Origin: Ferruginibacter sp.
GTDB taxonomy: Bacteria; Bacteroidota; Bacteroidia; Chitinophagales; Chitinophagaceae
DNA: 59,012 bases
Direction: 5' to 3'
Assembly: GCA_025362235.1 (NCBI GenBank)
Contig: JANYGZ010000007.1
Coordinates: forward strand, 1 to 59,012
Of this stretch, positions 46,327 through 55,755 are shown in pieces. Under the pieces are notes generated by a model. That model did no database searches. It had not been told where the DNA came from and saw nothing but the letters and a program-made list of their open reading frames with translations. The first letter of the stretch is position 1, and each line of letters starts with the position of its first letter. The translations under genes were made by a program, and so were the position numbers.

Positions 46327-46992
46327 TTATCTTAAATCAATAACTTCAACACCTGGGAAACTTTTTGCAGCAAAAATAAACTGGTCATTGTTTATGGCTG
46401 CATTTGTATTGATGCTGTTTACAACGTAGCTGTATTTGTTACCCGTCTTTTCAAAAACCTTTGTACTGCTGATTGTAAGCGATGCTTTATCTACATATAC
46501 CAACACTTTAAAAAAAGGCTTGCTTTTATCAATGGGTGTTAACTCAATCTCCTGTATTTTTTTTCCTGCAACAGTTGTTTCGCCATTTAATTTATACAGA
46601 AAATCTTTATCGTAGAAATTGGTAAATACTTTTTGCGGGGTAAGGCTATTGGCTGTAGGGTCAATTTTTGTAATGGTCACCTCGTTGGCGCTTTTATCGT
46701 AGGTTGAAATGTTGGTACCGTCGCAAAAAATTTCCTGCCCTGTAATAGTAACCCTGTACTTTGTTGCTTTCATGTAGACAGTACCAGTTTTGGTACCTAA
46801 ATTTTTGCCGGCAGCATTTTCAATTTTTAATGAAAATTTAGCCTGTACCGCCTTAAATGTTTTAAATTTTGCACTTACTGCATCCAGTATTTTTTTTGCC
46901 TCAGGATCATTAGTTCCCATCCCATTCGATTGTGCTAAAACACTGCTAACGCTAATAACTAAAAATGCAAGGCTGGTAATTAGTTTATTCAT
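46327..46992 (-). CDS. LolA-like outer membrane lipoprotein carrier
   Basis: 221 residues, signal peptide (LAFLVISVSSVLAQS). The mature part matches LolA/LolB-like: DAVSAKFKTFKAVQAKFSLKI at the start, then KATKYRVTITGQEIFCDG and DKSKPFFKVLVYVDKA, an 11-stranded half-barrel. It ferries lipoproteins across the periplasm. The -7 box at 47030-47037 (minus strand TATCTTTG) is a candidate promoter. Confidence 0.88.
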   Translation of the reverse strand: MNKLITSLAFLVISVSSVLAQSNGMGTNDPEAKKILDAVSAKFKTFKAVQAKFSLKIENAAGKNLGTKTGTVYMKATKYRVTITGQEIFCDGTNISTYDKSANEVTITKIDPTANSLTPQKVFTNFYDKDFLYKLNGETTVAGKKIQEIELTPIDKSKPFFKVLVYVDKASLTISSTKVFEKTGNKYSYVVNSINTNAAINNDQFIFAAKSFPGVEVIDLR

Positions 46993-47029
46993 TTCAATTT
47001 ATTTTAATATAATGTAGCAAAAAAGTGAG

Positions 47030-47037
47030 CAAAGATA
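47030..47037 (-). promoter_or_regulatory. -7 promoter box of the LolA-like gene
   Basis: Minus strand TATCTTTG matches TAnnTTTG, 38 bases upstream of the ATG. No -33 box at the usual distance. Confidence 0.45.
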
Positions 47038-47233
47038 ATAGAATAGACCATTTTATTAAAGGCAAGTTTAACCAAGTGTTTTAAGGAACTGTTAATGTAT
47101 TAATAAACCCTAATAATTTATACACGTGATCGTTAATAATTGTAAGCAAGTTGTATTTTGCAACCACTTCAACACTCAACATACTCAACTCCGCTATTGA
47201 TTCCATTTAGTAATCATTAAATATCATTTAATC

Positions 47234-48433
47234 ATGATGGAAAAAAATATTGCCTTTAACCAAAGGGAAACCTATGCCCCTACACGCTTTACAGAATTTT
47301 TATGGTGGCTTTCTACCGCAGAAAAGGAATTACTGGCTGATGCAGTAGTTGACAGGAACCGCCACAAAATTATAGGGATGACTGTACTGGCAACCTGGGC
47401 ATTTGCAAGCCTTGCATGGACCTATTTTTTTTGGACCGTTACCGCCAATATCTGGCTGGCCTTACCACTTGGCTTATTTATGGGTTTTATTATTTTAACC
47501 ATCGACAGGGCCCTGATAAAAGGCATCAATAAATTCTCGAAAAACAAACTATGGCCATTGCTTTTTAGGGGAATACTGGCCATAACCATTGGAACTTTTA
47601 TGGCGCAGCCCGCCTTGCTATATATATTTACTAAAGAAATAAAGCTTCAAACATCATTAGATAATGAAAAAAAGAAGCAACTAAAAAACCAGGAACTGAG
47701 TGCATTATATAAAAGCAGAAAGGCAGACTTATTGACTGAAAAAGAAATACTGCAAAAAGATATTGCTGATAAATATTCAGCTGTTGCAAAAGCAAGAGAA
47801 AATTTTTTAGCAGAAACAGATGGCAGTGGTGGCTCGGGAAAAGTGGGCATAAAAGCAATTGCCACCGCCAAAAAAAATGAGTACCAAAAATTAGATATCG
47901 AATACCAAAATTTAGCAAGTGCCAATCAACCTAAAATAACAGCTGTTGAAACAGAGTTGAAAAATATCGATGACAATATAAAAAAAGAAGAGGCGGCATT
48001 TACCCAGTATTTTAATGATGGGTTTTTAACACAGGTGGAGGCATTAAATAATTTAATTAAAAATAATGCTGCATTACAGTTTAGGTATTATTTACTGGTA
48101 ATAATATTATTATTGATAGAGCTGATGCCCGTTATTGCCAAAACCATTTTACCATCGGGCACTTATGATGAAAAGGCAAGACTAAGGGAGGAAATGGAAA
48201 TAGAAATGGCCCAAAGTAATATCAACAAAGAAAAGCAGCTTAAAGAATTATACTATACCTTATCGCACCAAAACGATGCTGAAGCTATTACCAGCTTTTT
48301 TGACATCACCAAAGAAGATCGGAATCAAAAAATAAAATCATTTAACAAACAATGGAAAGAAGGAGCCGATCAAACATTTGATGGGCTTTGGCAAACGATG
48401 AAGAAGGATATTTTAACAAGACAGGAACAGTAA
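47234..48433 (+). CDS. DUF4407 membrane protein
   Basis: 399 residues. The N-terminus has RFTEFLWWLSTAEKELLADA, then two membrane helices (about 48-90, with the conserved LTIDRALIKGINK), a third near 110-130, and a long coiled-coil (about 140-265, rich in Lys/Glu), followed by another helix (about 280-300, LLVIILLLIELMPVIAKTI). This is DUF4407 in domain order. Function unknown; the coiled-coil suggests a partner. Start is the first of two adjacent ATG codons (47234 or 47237). Confidence 0.9.
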   Translation: MMEKNIAFNQRETYAPTRFTEFLWWLSTAEKELLADAVVDRNRHKIIGMTVLATWAFASLAWTYFFWTVTANIWLALPLGLFMGFIILTIDRALIKGINKFSKNKLWPLLFRGILAITIGTFMAQPALLYIFTKEIKLQTSLDNEKKKQLKNQELSALYKSRKADLLTEKEILQKDIADKYSAVAKARENFLAETDGSGGSGKVGIKAIATAKKNEYQKLDIEYQNLASANQPKITAVETELKNIDDNIKKEEAAFTQYFNDGFLTQVEALNNLIKNNAALQFRYYLLVIILLLIELMPVIAKTILPSGTYDEKARLREEMEIEMAQSNINKEKQLKELYYTLSHQNDAEAITSFFDITKEDRNQKIKSFNKQWKEGADQTFDGLWQTMKKDILTRQEQ

Positions 48434-48468
48434 GGAACGTCGGATTTTTTGATGTCGGATGTGTGTTA

Positions 48469-48999
48469 CTATTTTTCTGAAATCAATTGGTCATCTTTAT
48501 ACAAATACTTTTTAGAACCATTTCCCAAACTGTCAAAAATTATTAATTCACCATTTCTTTTTCCTGATATCCATTTTGAAAGTTGTTTGACTTTGTTAAT
48601 ATCCCGGTAATAGGTTTTGGAAATACCATTAGGTTTTCCAGCAGTAAATTGAATCTCTTGATCTATGCTCCCATTAGGGAAATAGAAAGTAGATTGACCA
48701 TCTTGGTAATCACTTTTGAAATTTATTTTTTCTGAAATAGAGCCATCATCATAGTAAAAAAACCAAAGCCCTTCTTGCTTGTCATTTTCCCAGTTTCCTT
48801 CCTGTTTTATTTTACCGTTTTGATAAAACAGTGTTGCAGGTCCATTCTTCTTCCCATCTAGTGTAATACCTCTACTTTCAATTTTTCCATCAGGATAAAA
48901 TTTTTCAAGTTTGATTTCTTTTTTAACAGAGACATTGCAAGAAAATAATAATGATAAGAGTAACAATATTGTAATATTTCTTATATCGCTATACTGCAT
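48469..48999 (-). CDS. MORN-repeat lipoprotein (YwqK-like)
   Basis: 176 residues from ATG 48999; TTG 49026 adds nine residues ahead of the signal. Lipoprotein signal (ITILLLLSLLFSC, Cys about 21). Then YwqK/MORN repeats with the pattern FYPDGKIESRG, FYQNGKIKQEGNW, FYYDDGSISEKI and FYFPNGSIDQEI. In this phylum such proteins are common and often annotated as TA-system antitoxin by similarity to YwqK; no toxin partner is visible, so I treat it as a surface or periplasmic repeat protein. AT-rich codon use. Confidence 0.88.
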   Translation of the reverse strand: MQYSDIRNITILLLLSLLFSCNVSVKKEIKLEKFYPDGKIESRGITLDGKKNGPATLFYQNGKIKQEGNWENDKQEGLWFFYYDDGSISEKINFKSDYQDGQSTFYFPNGSIDQEIQFTAGKPNGISKTYYRDINKVKQLSKWISGKRNGELIIFDSLGNGSKKYLYKDDQLISEK

Positions 49000-49080
49000 A
49001 ATGTATCGAATAATTTCTTCTAACAAACAAATTATGTATGTAAAAAATCAGGCATCAAAAAAATCCTACATTAGACATTT

Positions 49081-50736
49081 TTATATCATCTCTGTTTGCA
49101 ATACCGAATTTTTTACCGATATCTTTTTATCAGCAAACTCTTTTGCTGCTTTAATAAATTCTACAAAAATCGGTTGTGGGCTTTCCACTGTGCTTTTTAA
49201 TTCAGGATGATATTGCACTCCTATAAAAAATGGGTGATTTTGCAATTCAATAATTTCAACCAAACCCGAACCAGGGTTTTTTCCACTGGCAATCATACCC
49301 GCCTTTTCAAAACTTTCCAGGTAGTCATTATTAAATTCCCAGCGATGACGATGCCTTTCGCTGATAGGCGAATAACCATAAATATTATATGCCAGTGTTC
49401 CTTCTTTTAACTCGCATGCGTATGAGCCAAGGCGCATGGTACCACCTTTTGTTTTTACTTTCTTTTGTGAGGCCATCAGGTCAATAACAGGGTTCTTTGT
49501 ATCTGCCTGCATTTCAGTTGAATTGGCATCTTTTAATCCCAAAACATTCCTGGCAAATTCAATAGCCGCCATCTGCATTCCCAAACAAATTCCAAAAAAG
49601 GGCAACCTGTTTTCTCTCGCATATTTCACTGCTACAATCTTACCTTCAATACCCCTGCTGCCAAAACCTGGTGCCACCAGTAAACCATCCAATGCGCCTA
49701 ATTTTTCCACCACATTATCTTCTGTAATGGTTTCGCTGTGTACATTAACAATGTTCACTTTACACTCATTGATAGCACCCGCATGCACAAAAGATTCTAA
49801 AATAGATTTATAGGCATCCTGCAATTCGATATATTTTCCAATAAGGCCAATATTGATTTTGCCTGAAGGGTATTTCAGTTTATCTAAAAACGATTTCCAC
49901 TTTGTTAATTCGGGAGCCGAGTAACCATTAATATGCAGTTTCTTTAAAGTAATCACGTCAAGGCCTTCCTGCAGCATTTTCAATGGTACTTCATAAATAG
50001 AATTGGCATCCATCGCTTCAATTACCGCCTCAGTTTTTACGTTACAAAACAAAGCTATCTTCTTCCTAAGGTCTAAATTCAACGACCGTTCGGTGCGGCA
50101 CACAATTATATCCGGGTGTACACCATTTTCACTCATCAGTTTTACACTATGCTGCGTAGGCTTGGTTTTTAATTCTTTTGCTGCTTTTAAATATGGTATC
50201 AAAGTAAGGTGTATTACCAGGCAATCTTCTTCCTCCATCTGCCATTGCAACTGGCGAACAGCTTCTACAAATGGTAAACTTTCAATATCGCCTACAGTAC
50301 CGCCTATTTCGGTTATAATAATATCATATTCACCTGTGTTGCCCAGCAACAGCATCCTGCGTTTTATTTCATCTGTAATATGTGGCACTACCTGTACTGT
50401 CTTGCCAAGGTAAGCGCCTTCTCTTTCCTGGTTAATAACGGTTTGGTATATACGCCCGGTAGTAACATTATTTAATTGTGTGGTATGTATGTTTAAAAAT
50501 CTTTCGTAGTGCCCAAGGTCAAGATCGGTTTCTGCTCCATCTTCTGTAACATAGCATTCCCCATGTTCATAAGGATTTAATGTACCGGGGTCTACATTGA
50601 TATAGGGATCAAATTTTTGAATGGTAACTTTTAGCCCTCTTGCCTGCAATAATTTAGCAAGCGAAGCCGCTATAATACCTTTACCTAAGGATGAGGTAAC
50701 CCCACCTGTTACAAAAATATACTTGGCCGTTTTCAT
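49081..50736 (-). CDS. pyrG: CTP synthase
   Basis: 551 residues with both domains. The synthetase domain (1-270) has [15 protein letters not shown] with the ATP loop, and [16 protein letters not shown]. The class I glutaminase domain (from about 295) has [12 protein letters not shown] with the nucleophile Cys, and VQYHPELKS with the His-Glu pair near the C-terminus. It amidates UTP to CTP using glutamine. It is a housekeeping gene with its own promoter; the 450-base upstream gap is shared with the divergent gltA. Confidence 0.98.
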   Translation of the reverse strand: MKTAKYIFVTGGVTSSLGKGIIAASLAKLLQARGLKVTIQKFDPYINVDPGTLNPYEHGECYVTEDGAETDLDLGHYERFLNIHTTQLNNVTTGRIYQTVINQEREGAYLGKTVQVVPHITDEIKRRMLLLGNTGEYDIIITEIGGTVGDIESLPFVEAVRQLQWQMEEEDCLVIHLTLIPYLKAAKELKTKPTQHSVKLMSENGVHPDIIVCRTERSLNLDLRKKIALFCNVKTEAVIEAMDANSIYEVPLKMLQEGLDVITLKKLHINGYSAPELTKWKSFLDKLKYPSGKINIGLIGKYIELQDAYKSILESFVHAGAINECKVNIVNVHSETITEDNVVEKLGALDGLLVAPGFGSRGIEGKIVAVKYARENRLPFFGICLGMQMAAIEFARNVLGLKDANSTEMQADTKNPVIDLMASQKKVKTKGGTMRLGSYACELKEGTLAYNIYGYSPISERHRHRWEFNNDYLESFEKAGMIASGKNPGSGLVEIIELQNHPFFIGVQYHPELKSTVESPQPIFVEFIKAAKEFADKKISVKNSVLQTEMI

Positions 50737-51185
50737 GTAATTATTAATTTTTAATTTGTCATATTTAAAAAAATAAACGCAAATAGATTATTGTCTGTTG
50801 TTCAATCTGCTTCAAGCGCTAACTTTCAACTAAACAAACATCAATTACACAACAAAAATCTAAAAGGTAATTTGCGTTAATCCGTATGACCAGCGGAAAA
50901 AATGAAAAATGAAATATCCGAGAGGTCATGCAAAACTACAGCAAAAAAACCGGAGGAGAAAATTTACCCAAAGGAATTGTGGAAAAACAAGCCTTAAAAA
51001 ATTGAAAGTCGTGGCTGGTAAACCTTTCATCAAAAAAAAAGATGCAGGTATTTTTAAAATAAATTGATATGAAGTAATTATTTAAACCGAGGTTTGCCAT
51101 AAAATTTTTGTTTTGCAGCAAGTTGGGTTGTATTTTTATCCATCTTTAAAAACAGACGGTATAGTGAACATATAAAATACAATTT
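50737..51185. promoter_or_regulatory. Divergent pyrG/gltA intergenic region
   Basis: About 450 bases holding the promoters of both genes. No clean TAnnTTTG is seen; one-mismatch boxes occur on both strands (for example a TAATTTG at 50868-50875). There is no ORF with coding character. Several A-runs (for example near 50935 and 51030) give it a low-complexity look. Confidence 0.4.
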
Positions 51186-52511
51186 ATGGCTGAAATGAAA
51201 GAGAATTTTAAGGCAAAAGCTGATATTGTTGGCGCAGAAATAAAAGCGCTTTTAAAAGAACATGGCGATAGAAAGATAGGCGAAGTAAGCTTAAACCAGG
51301 TATACCAGGGAATGAGGGGAATAACAGGACTGGTATCTGAAACATCTTTGCTGGATGCACAGGAAGGTATCCGTTTTCGTGGGTATACTATACCTGAATT
51401 ACAGATAAAATTACCCAAAGCCAAAGACGGAACAGAGCCTTTGCCTGAAGGTTTATTTCACCTGATGTTATTAGGAGAATTACCTACTGAAGAAGATGTG
51501 CAACTGTTAACCTCGGTATGGCAACGACGCAGCCATGTACCTAATCACGTATTTGCTACCATTGAGGCATTACCTGTAAATACTCACCCCATGACGCAGT
51601 TTGTTGTGGCCATTATGGCTTTACAAACAGAAAGCAGTTTTTCCAAACGCTATGCCGAGGGAATGAATAAAAAAGATTACTGGGAAGCCACTTTTGATGA
51701 TGCTATGGATTTAATTGCCCGTTTACCAAGAGTAGCAGCTTACATATATCGTCGTAAATATAAAGGCGGTGAACATATTCAACCAAATGGCCTGCTAGAC
51801 TGGGCAGGAAATTTTGCCCATATGATGGGATATAGTAATGAAGAATTTAAGGAGCTGATGCGGCTTTACATGACCATTCATGCCGATCATGAAGGAGGTA
51901 ATGTTTCTGCACATGCTACGCACCTTGTAGGCTCGGCGCTTAGCGACCCTTATCTTTCATTTGCCGCAGGCATGAACGGCCTTGCAGGCCCATTACACGG
52001 ATTGGCCAACCAGGAAGTAATAAAGTGGATATTTGATATGAGGGAAGAACTGGGGGTAGAAACACCTTCTAAAGAACAGATTGAAGAATATGTAAAGAAA
52101 ACTTTAAGCGAAGGAAAAGTAGTACCTGGCTATGGACACGCAGTATTACGTAAAACAGATCCCCGTTTTACTGCCCAAATGGAATTTGGTAAAAAACATT
52201 TACCCGATGACCCTTTGGTAAATACCGTGTGGAATATTTATGAAGCAGTACCGCCGGTGCTTAAATCCCTTGGTAAAATAAAAAATCCATGGCCCAATGT
52301 AGATGCCCATAGCGGCGCTTTGCTGGTTCATTATGGTATGGTTGAATACGAATTTTACACCGTATTATTTGGTGTATCAAGGTCACTGGGTGTATTGGCA
52401 AGCCTTTGTTGGGATAGAGCCCTAAGCTTTCCTTTAGAAAGGCCGAAATCTGTTACAACAGATCTTGTAAAAAAATGGCTGGATGGAAAAGACGAAATTT
52501 GGGGAGACTAA
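51186..52511 (+). CDS. gltA: Citrate synthase, eukaryotic-like type
   Basis: 441 residues. Catalytic motifs: [13 protein letters not shown] (substrate His), [15 protein letters not shown] (active-site His and Arg) and [11 protein letters not shown]. The N-terminus ([24 protein letters not shown]) has the longer eukaryote-like form used in Bacteroidota. It condenses oxaloacetate with acetyl-CoA in the TCA cycle. Terminator follows 20 bases later. A 3' fragment of a related gene is at 54447-54586. Confidence 0.97.
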   Translation: MAEMKENFKAKADIVGAEIKALLKEHGDRKIGEVSLNQVYQGMRGITGLVSETSLLDAQEGIRFRGYTIPELQIKLPKAKDGTEPLPEGLFHLMLLGELPTEEDVQLLTSVWQRRSHVPNHVFATIEALPVNTHPMTQFVVAIMALQTESSFSKRYAEGMNKKDYWEATFDDAMDLIARLPRVAAYIYRRKYKGGEHIQPNGLLDWAGNFAHMMGYSNEEFKELMRLYMTIHADHEGGNVSAHATHLVGSALSDPYLSFAAGMNGLAGPLHGLANQEVIKWIFDMREELGVETPSKEQIEEYVKKTLSEGKVVPGYGHAVLRKTDPRFTAQMEFGKKHLPDDPLVNTVWNIYEAVPPVLKSLGKIKNPWPNVDAHSGALLVHYGMVEYEFYTVLFGVSRSLGVLASLCWDRALSFPLERPKSVTTDLVKKWLDGKDEIWGD

Positions 52512-52531
52512 TCTTAACTAATATTTTATTT

Positions 52532-52560
52532 ATAAAACCCCGGATATTCCGGGGTTTTAT
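52532..52560 (+). terminator. Terminator after gltA
   Basis: Symmetrical stem ATAAAACCCCGG / CCGGGGTTTTAT, loop ATATT. Strong and able to work in both directions. Confidence 0.9.
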
Positions 52561-52647
52561 ATTGACATTATTAAAAAATCAATACAACATACAATATTTT
52601 ATGAATTTATTGTATTCTCTTTCACAAAACCTTTTGAAATCCGGATA

Positions 52648-52655
52648 TACTTTTG
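52648..52655 (+). promoter_or_regulatory. -7 promoter box of the DUF4136 gene
   Basis: TACTTTTG fits TAnnTTTG, 38 bases before the ATG. The start has an unusually good Shine-Dalgarno for this genome, AGAGGAG at 52678-52684. Confidence 0.5.
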
Positions 52656-52692
52656 GTGTTCCAATATAAATAAAAATAGAGGAGAAAATACT

Positions 52693-53274
52693 ATGATAAA
52701 ATTATTTAGCGTAATAAGCATTATTTGTGCCGGTTTGCTTTTTACAGGCTGTGCCAGCACCGCACATGTTGAAAAGGCAAGGGATATAAATATGAACAAT
52801 TATAAAACATACAGTTGGGCCGAAGAGGCAAAACAGTCAAAACCTGCATCTGACAAGCATAAAGAAATAGCAGAACAAAATATCCGGTATTCGGTTGATG
52901 AGCAATTGCAAAAAAATGGCTTTAGGCAGGTTAAATCAAACCCCGATGTTTTGGTAAGCACAGATTTTATGGTTGAAAAAAATAACAAAGAGCATAGTGA
53001 TGCTGTATACACTCAGCCAACAACCCGTACTTATTATAACCCACGCAGCGGAAAGTTGAATACTTTTTATTACCCATCAGAGTTTGCAGGTTACAATAAT
53101 TATTCCGTTTCCGTAAAAGAAGGAACGCTGACAGTAACTTTAATAGATGCTAAAACCGATAAGGCTGTTTGGCAGGGATGGGCTACAGCTGAACTCAATA
53201 AAGCGAACATCTCAGAAAAAGAAATAGATAAAAATGTTAAATCAATTTTTAAAAAATTCGATACCAGCAATTAA
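52693..53274 (+). CDS. DUF4136 lipoprotein
   Basis: 193 residues with a lipoprotein signal (IICAGLLFTGC, Cys about 20). The mature part has the DUF4136 pattern: MNNYKTYSWAEEA near the start, NIRYSVDEQLQKNGFRQV and DVLVSTDFMV, and a C-terminal AVWQGWATAEL, KNVKSIFKKF. Function unknown; abundant in Gram-negative envelopes. A strong Shine-Dalgarno (AGAGGAG) precedes it, unusual here and a possible sign of high expression. Confidence 0.9.
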   Translation: MIKLFSVISIICAGLLFTGCASTAHVEKARDINMNNYKTYSWAEEAKQSKPASDKHKEIAEQNIRYSVDEQLQKNGFRQVKSNPDVLVSTDFMVEKNNKEHSDAVYTQPTTRTYYNPRSGKLNTFYYPSEFAGYNNYSVSVKEGTLTVTLIDAKTDKAVWQGWATAELNKANISEKEIDKNVKSIFKKFDTSN

Positions 53275-53296
53275 TTAGTACCGCACCCCTAATGAG

Positions 53297-53325
53297 GTCC
53301 TGCTACAAAATAGCAGGACTTTTTA
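53297..53325 (+). terminator. Terminator after the DUF4136 gene
   Basis: Stem GTCCTGCTA / TAGCAGGAC, 9 bp, loop CAAAA, then TTTTT. Confidence 0.9.
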
Positions 53326-53399
53326 TTTAAGCTCTTTATTCCAATACCAATTCTTTTCAACATTTATATGATATTTTCCGTGCTTATTTTTTGCAATAA

Positions 53400-54335
53400 T
53401 TAATGCTGGCCTTTTGTTGTAAAACTATGCCCTTCTCCAAAACTGGTAAAATCATTGGAAAGAAAATGTGAAGTGGCCTGTAATTCACCCCCGTCTCTTT
53501 TTACAGATAAATAATGAAACAAAGGTTTATAGTACCATGCCAGGTCTGGTAAGTTATTTACAGCATCACTAAGCGGCTGATGCAAACCTCCTCCACCACC
53601 GATCACTAAAAAATCTTTTCCATTTTCTTTAAAATGTTCAAAAGCGTGTGCGTGCCCGGTAATGAACAGTCTTGCTTTTTTTGAGTTGATGAATGGCGGT
53701 ACAAAATTTTGCTGAACCGGTATTGATTGCCCCACAGTTTTACTGTTTGTATAAGGAGCATGATGACAGGTTACGATAATTACTTTAATGGCTTCACCAC
53801 TATCAAGCCTGTTTAATTCAGATTGGTACCAGGTGTTTTGTTTTAGTTTATCCTCAGCCGAAAGTTTTTTAAAGTTCGAATTCAACAAAATAACAGCTAC
53901 TGAGTCGGTTACCGAAGTGTAACCGGTAATAACATTTTCAGGAAATCTTTTTACAAAATTACTTTCTCCCTTTTTTGTTCTGAACATTACATCGTGATTG
54001 CCCAGCAAACCATAAACTGCTGTATTTTGTTTGCGGCAGCTATCTAAAAAAATATCTACTTTTTTCCATTTACTATTACAATACCCCAATGACACCACAT
54101 CACCCAGCATATACAAACTTTGCGGTTTTGTTTTTATAATTTCTGTAAAAAGCAGTGAAGTAGCTTGCAGGTTATTTGTTGGTTTAAGTACTATTTTTTC
54201 CACCAGCATCGGTTGCTGGGTATCACTTATAAAATCTATTTCTGCTGTGGTAGAAACATTGGACGTCGGCAATTGAGCAAAGCCTGACAAAGAAAGACCG
54301 GCAAGAAGCAAAGAAATGATTTTCGATTTTACCAT
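53400..54335 (-). CDS. Metallophosphoesterase
   Basis: 311 residues from ATG 54335 (TTG 54350 less likely), with a signal peptide (SLLLAGLSLSGFAQ). Calcineurin-like motifs in order: FISDTQQP (instead of the usual DxH), LGDVVSLG, LLGNHDVMF, VTCHHAPYT and FITGHAHAFEH. The first metal motif lacks the usual histidine (ISDTQQ in place of DxH), so metal site may be altered. Substrate unknown. Exported. Confidence 0.88.
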   Translation of the reverse strand: MVKSKIISLLLAGLSLSGFAQLPTSNVSTTAEIDFISDTQQPMLVEKIVLKPTNNLQATSLLFTEIIKTKPQSLYMLGDVVSLGYCNSKWKKVDIFLDSCRKQNTAVYGLLGNHDVMFRTKKGESNFVKRFPENVITGYTSVTDSVAVILLNSNFKKLSAEDKLKQNTWYQSELNRLDSGEAIKVIIVTCHHAPYTNSKTVGQSIPVQQNFVPPFINSKKARLFITGHAHAFEHFKENGKDFLVIGGGGGLHQPLSDAVNNLPDLAWYYKPLFHYLSVKRDGGELQATSHFLSNDFTSFGEGHSFTTKGQH

Positions 54336-54446
54336 AGCTGGATTATTCAATTTAGTATTCTACAAACTTCCAAACCAATTACACCTATAGGTCTAACAGA
54401 TTGTGTTTTAATTTTAAATTTTTAATGCCTCTTTTGCAGGCAACTG

Positions 54447-54586
54447 TTTGGTACATCAAACCCATTAGCTGTGCTGGCAAACTTTTGCGGGAACAAAGCC
54501 TTGAGCTTTCCATTAGAACCAAATCGGTTACAACATACCTTGTAAAAAAATGGCTTGATGGAAAAGATGAAGTCTGGCGAGATTAA
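54447..54586 (+). pseudogene. 3' fragment of a second citrate synthase gene
   Basis: About 140 bases that align with the last 144 bases of gltA (52370-52511). The first part in frame reads FGTSNPLAVLANFCGNKALSFPLE against [25 protein letters not shown] net 4-base deletion then shifts the frame, and the end reads [20 protein letters not shown] against [21 protein letters not shown]. The 5' boundary is near 54447, and nothing upstream aligns. This is a decayed copy or paralogue, not a functional gene. Confidence 0.85.
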
Positions 54587-54670
54587 TTTATTCAAAACCT
54601 ACAACATAATAAAGTTTAATAAATATATCACACCAGCACTATTTTATCATTATTATCTTGCAATTTTACC

Positions 54671-54895
54671 CTAAATACTTTCCAAAAGGTTACCAACATT
54701 TTTCCACCCCTGGATTTCTTTAGAAGTAAACTGTATTTTAAAATGTTTTTAAATTGCAACTACCAATTGAATATGGGTTAAAGAGTCCCACTCTTCAATA
54801 TCATTTGCGGTAGTTTGTTCACTTAAGCGGATATTTTCATTATCCAACACATCAATAAATACATTATTAACCTGTTTTAAAATTTCATTGTTCAT
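54671..54895 (-). pseudogene. Acyl carrier protein gene with a single nonsense codon
   Basis: ATG 54895 opens 48 codons ending [10 protein letters not shown] with the phosphopantetheine motif EEWDSL (Ser38). A TAA at 54749-54751 follows. The same frame continues with KHFKIQFTSKEIQGWKNVGNLLESI and a proper TAG at 54671-54673, so the whole is 74 codons, the normal length of an acyl carrier protein. By position the stop replaces a Glu codon (GAA to TAA). The specialised acyl carrier protein is therefore dead or recently broken. It is the closest neighbour of the IS982-type remnant. Confidence 0.85.
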
Positions 54896-54897
54896 TC

Positions 54898-55362
54898 TTA
54901 ATTATAAATGACAAGGGCGAAACCCTTTCCTTCTATCTCTCACAGGGTAATACAAGCGATAGCAATGCAAAAATAATTACCCGTATGACCAAAGAAATTT
55001 TTGGAAAAGTGTTTGGCGATAAGGGCTATATCGGTAAGGCATTAGCCGATTTATTATTTGGCGATGGTATACAATTAATAACAGCAGTAAGAAGAAATAT
55101 GAAACAAAAAGCATTAAGCAATGAAGAGAAATTATTACTGCGTAAACGTTCGGTTATCGAAACGGTTAATGATGAATTGAAAAATATTTGCCAGGTAGAG
55201 CATACAAGGCACCGGTCCGTAGCCGGGTTTATTTTAAACATCATGAGTGCTATTGCTGCTTACTCCTTCTTCCCAAAAAAACCTTCTATAAAAATTCATA
55301 TTCAAGAAACCGACCCTCACATTATTGCTCAAATAAATCAACCTAAATTGATTGCTGCTTAA
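54898..55362 (+). mobile_element. IS982-type transposase, 3' part only
   Basis: The frame is open from 54898 (reading [12 protein letters not shown]) to TAA 55362; 155 codons remain of a gene that would be about twice as long. It carries the DDE residues D (FGDKGYIG) and E (RKRSVIETVND) and the family tail VEHTRHRSVAGF. The first catalytic Asp and the N-terminus are missing, so it cannot transpose. After the stop, 'GCCGAACTCAGGTTA' (55363-55377) resembles the inverted repeat end of the IS982 group. The left end is lost next to the acyl carrier protein pseudogene. Confidence 0.85.
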
Positions 55363-55398
55363 GCCGAACTCAGGTTAGTAATGTGTTATTTTTGAAAA

Positions 55399-55668
55399 TT
55401 ATACTGCAGCAACCTGCTTTGGTAATGTGATACGGTTAAATTCTGCACCGCTGAAAATTTTAGCCAATTTATTGTCGTGAGATTCTTTCCACTCCTTAAT
55501 ATTGGTTTCAGAAACAATGCGCCAGAAATTTTTTGATTTCAGATCTTCATAATCCGGTGACTGAACGAATATACCCAGTATAGTATTTCTCTTCTTAAAT
55601 TCAATTTTAACAGGGTTTTTTGCAAGATGCCCACCTTCAATAAATTTAGCAATTACTTCGTTTATCAT
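55399..55668 (-). CDS. Hypothetical small protein
   Basis: 89 residues, start ATG 55668. It opens MINEVIAKFIEGGHLAKNPVKIEFKK and contains WRIVSETNIKEWKESHDNKLAKIFSGAEF. It has no Cys, no membrane helix and looks like a small cytoplasmic protein. I do not recognise a family. It borders the IS982 remnant but has a healthy frame and codon use, so I keep it as a gene. Confidence 0.6.
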   Translation of the reverse strand: MINEVIAKFIEGGHLAKNPVKIEFKKRNTILGIFVQSPDYEDLKSKNFWRIVSETNIKEWKESHDNKLAKIFSGAEFNRITLPKQVAAV

Positions 55669-55755
55669 AATAAAATTTTTGCAAATGTACGCTATTTCAG
55701 GCTCATATCGGCAAGTATTTAAATCTAATATGTTCTACGGCGGCAGTTCTATAAA

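Noticed and set aside
48469..48999. Toxin-antitoxin antitoxin as often labelled for YwqK-like proteins
   Set aside because: No toxin gene is adjacent, and the protein has a lipoprotein signal, which an antitoxin would not need.
54401..54586. A 61-residue ORF taken as a small gene
   Set aside because: It is the shifted frame of the citrate synthase remnant; its C-terminal half is the gltA end and its first half has no coding sense.
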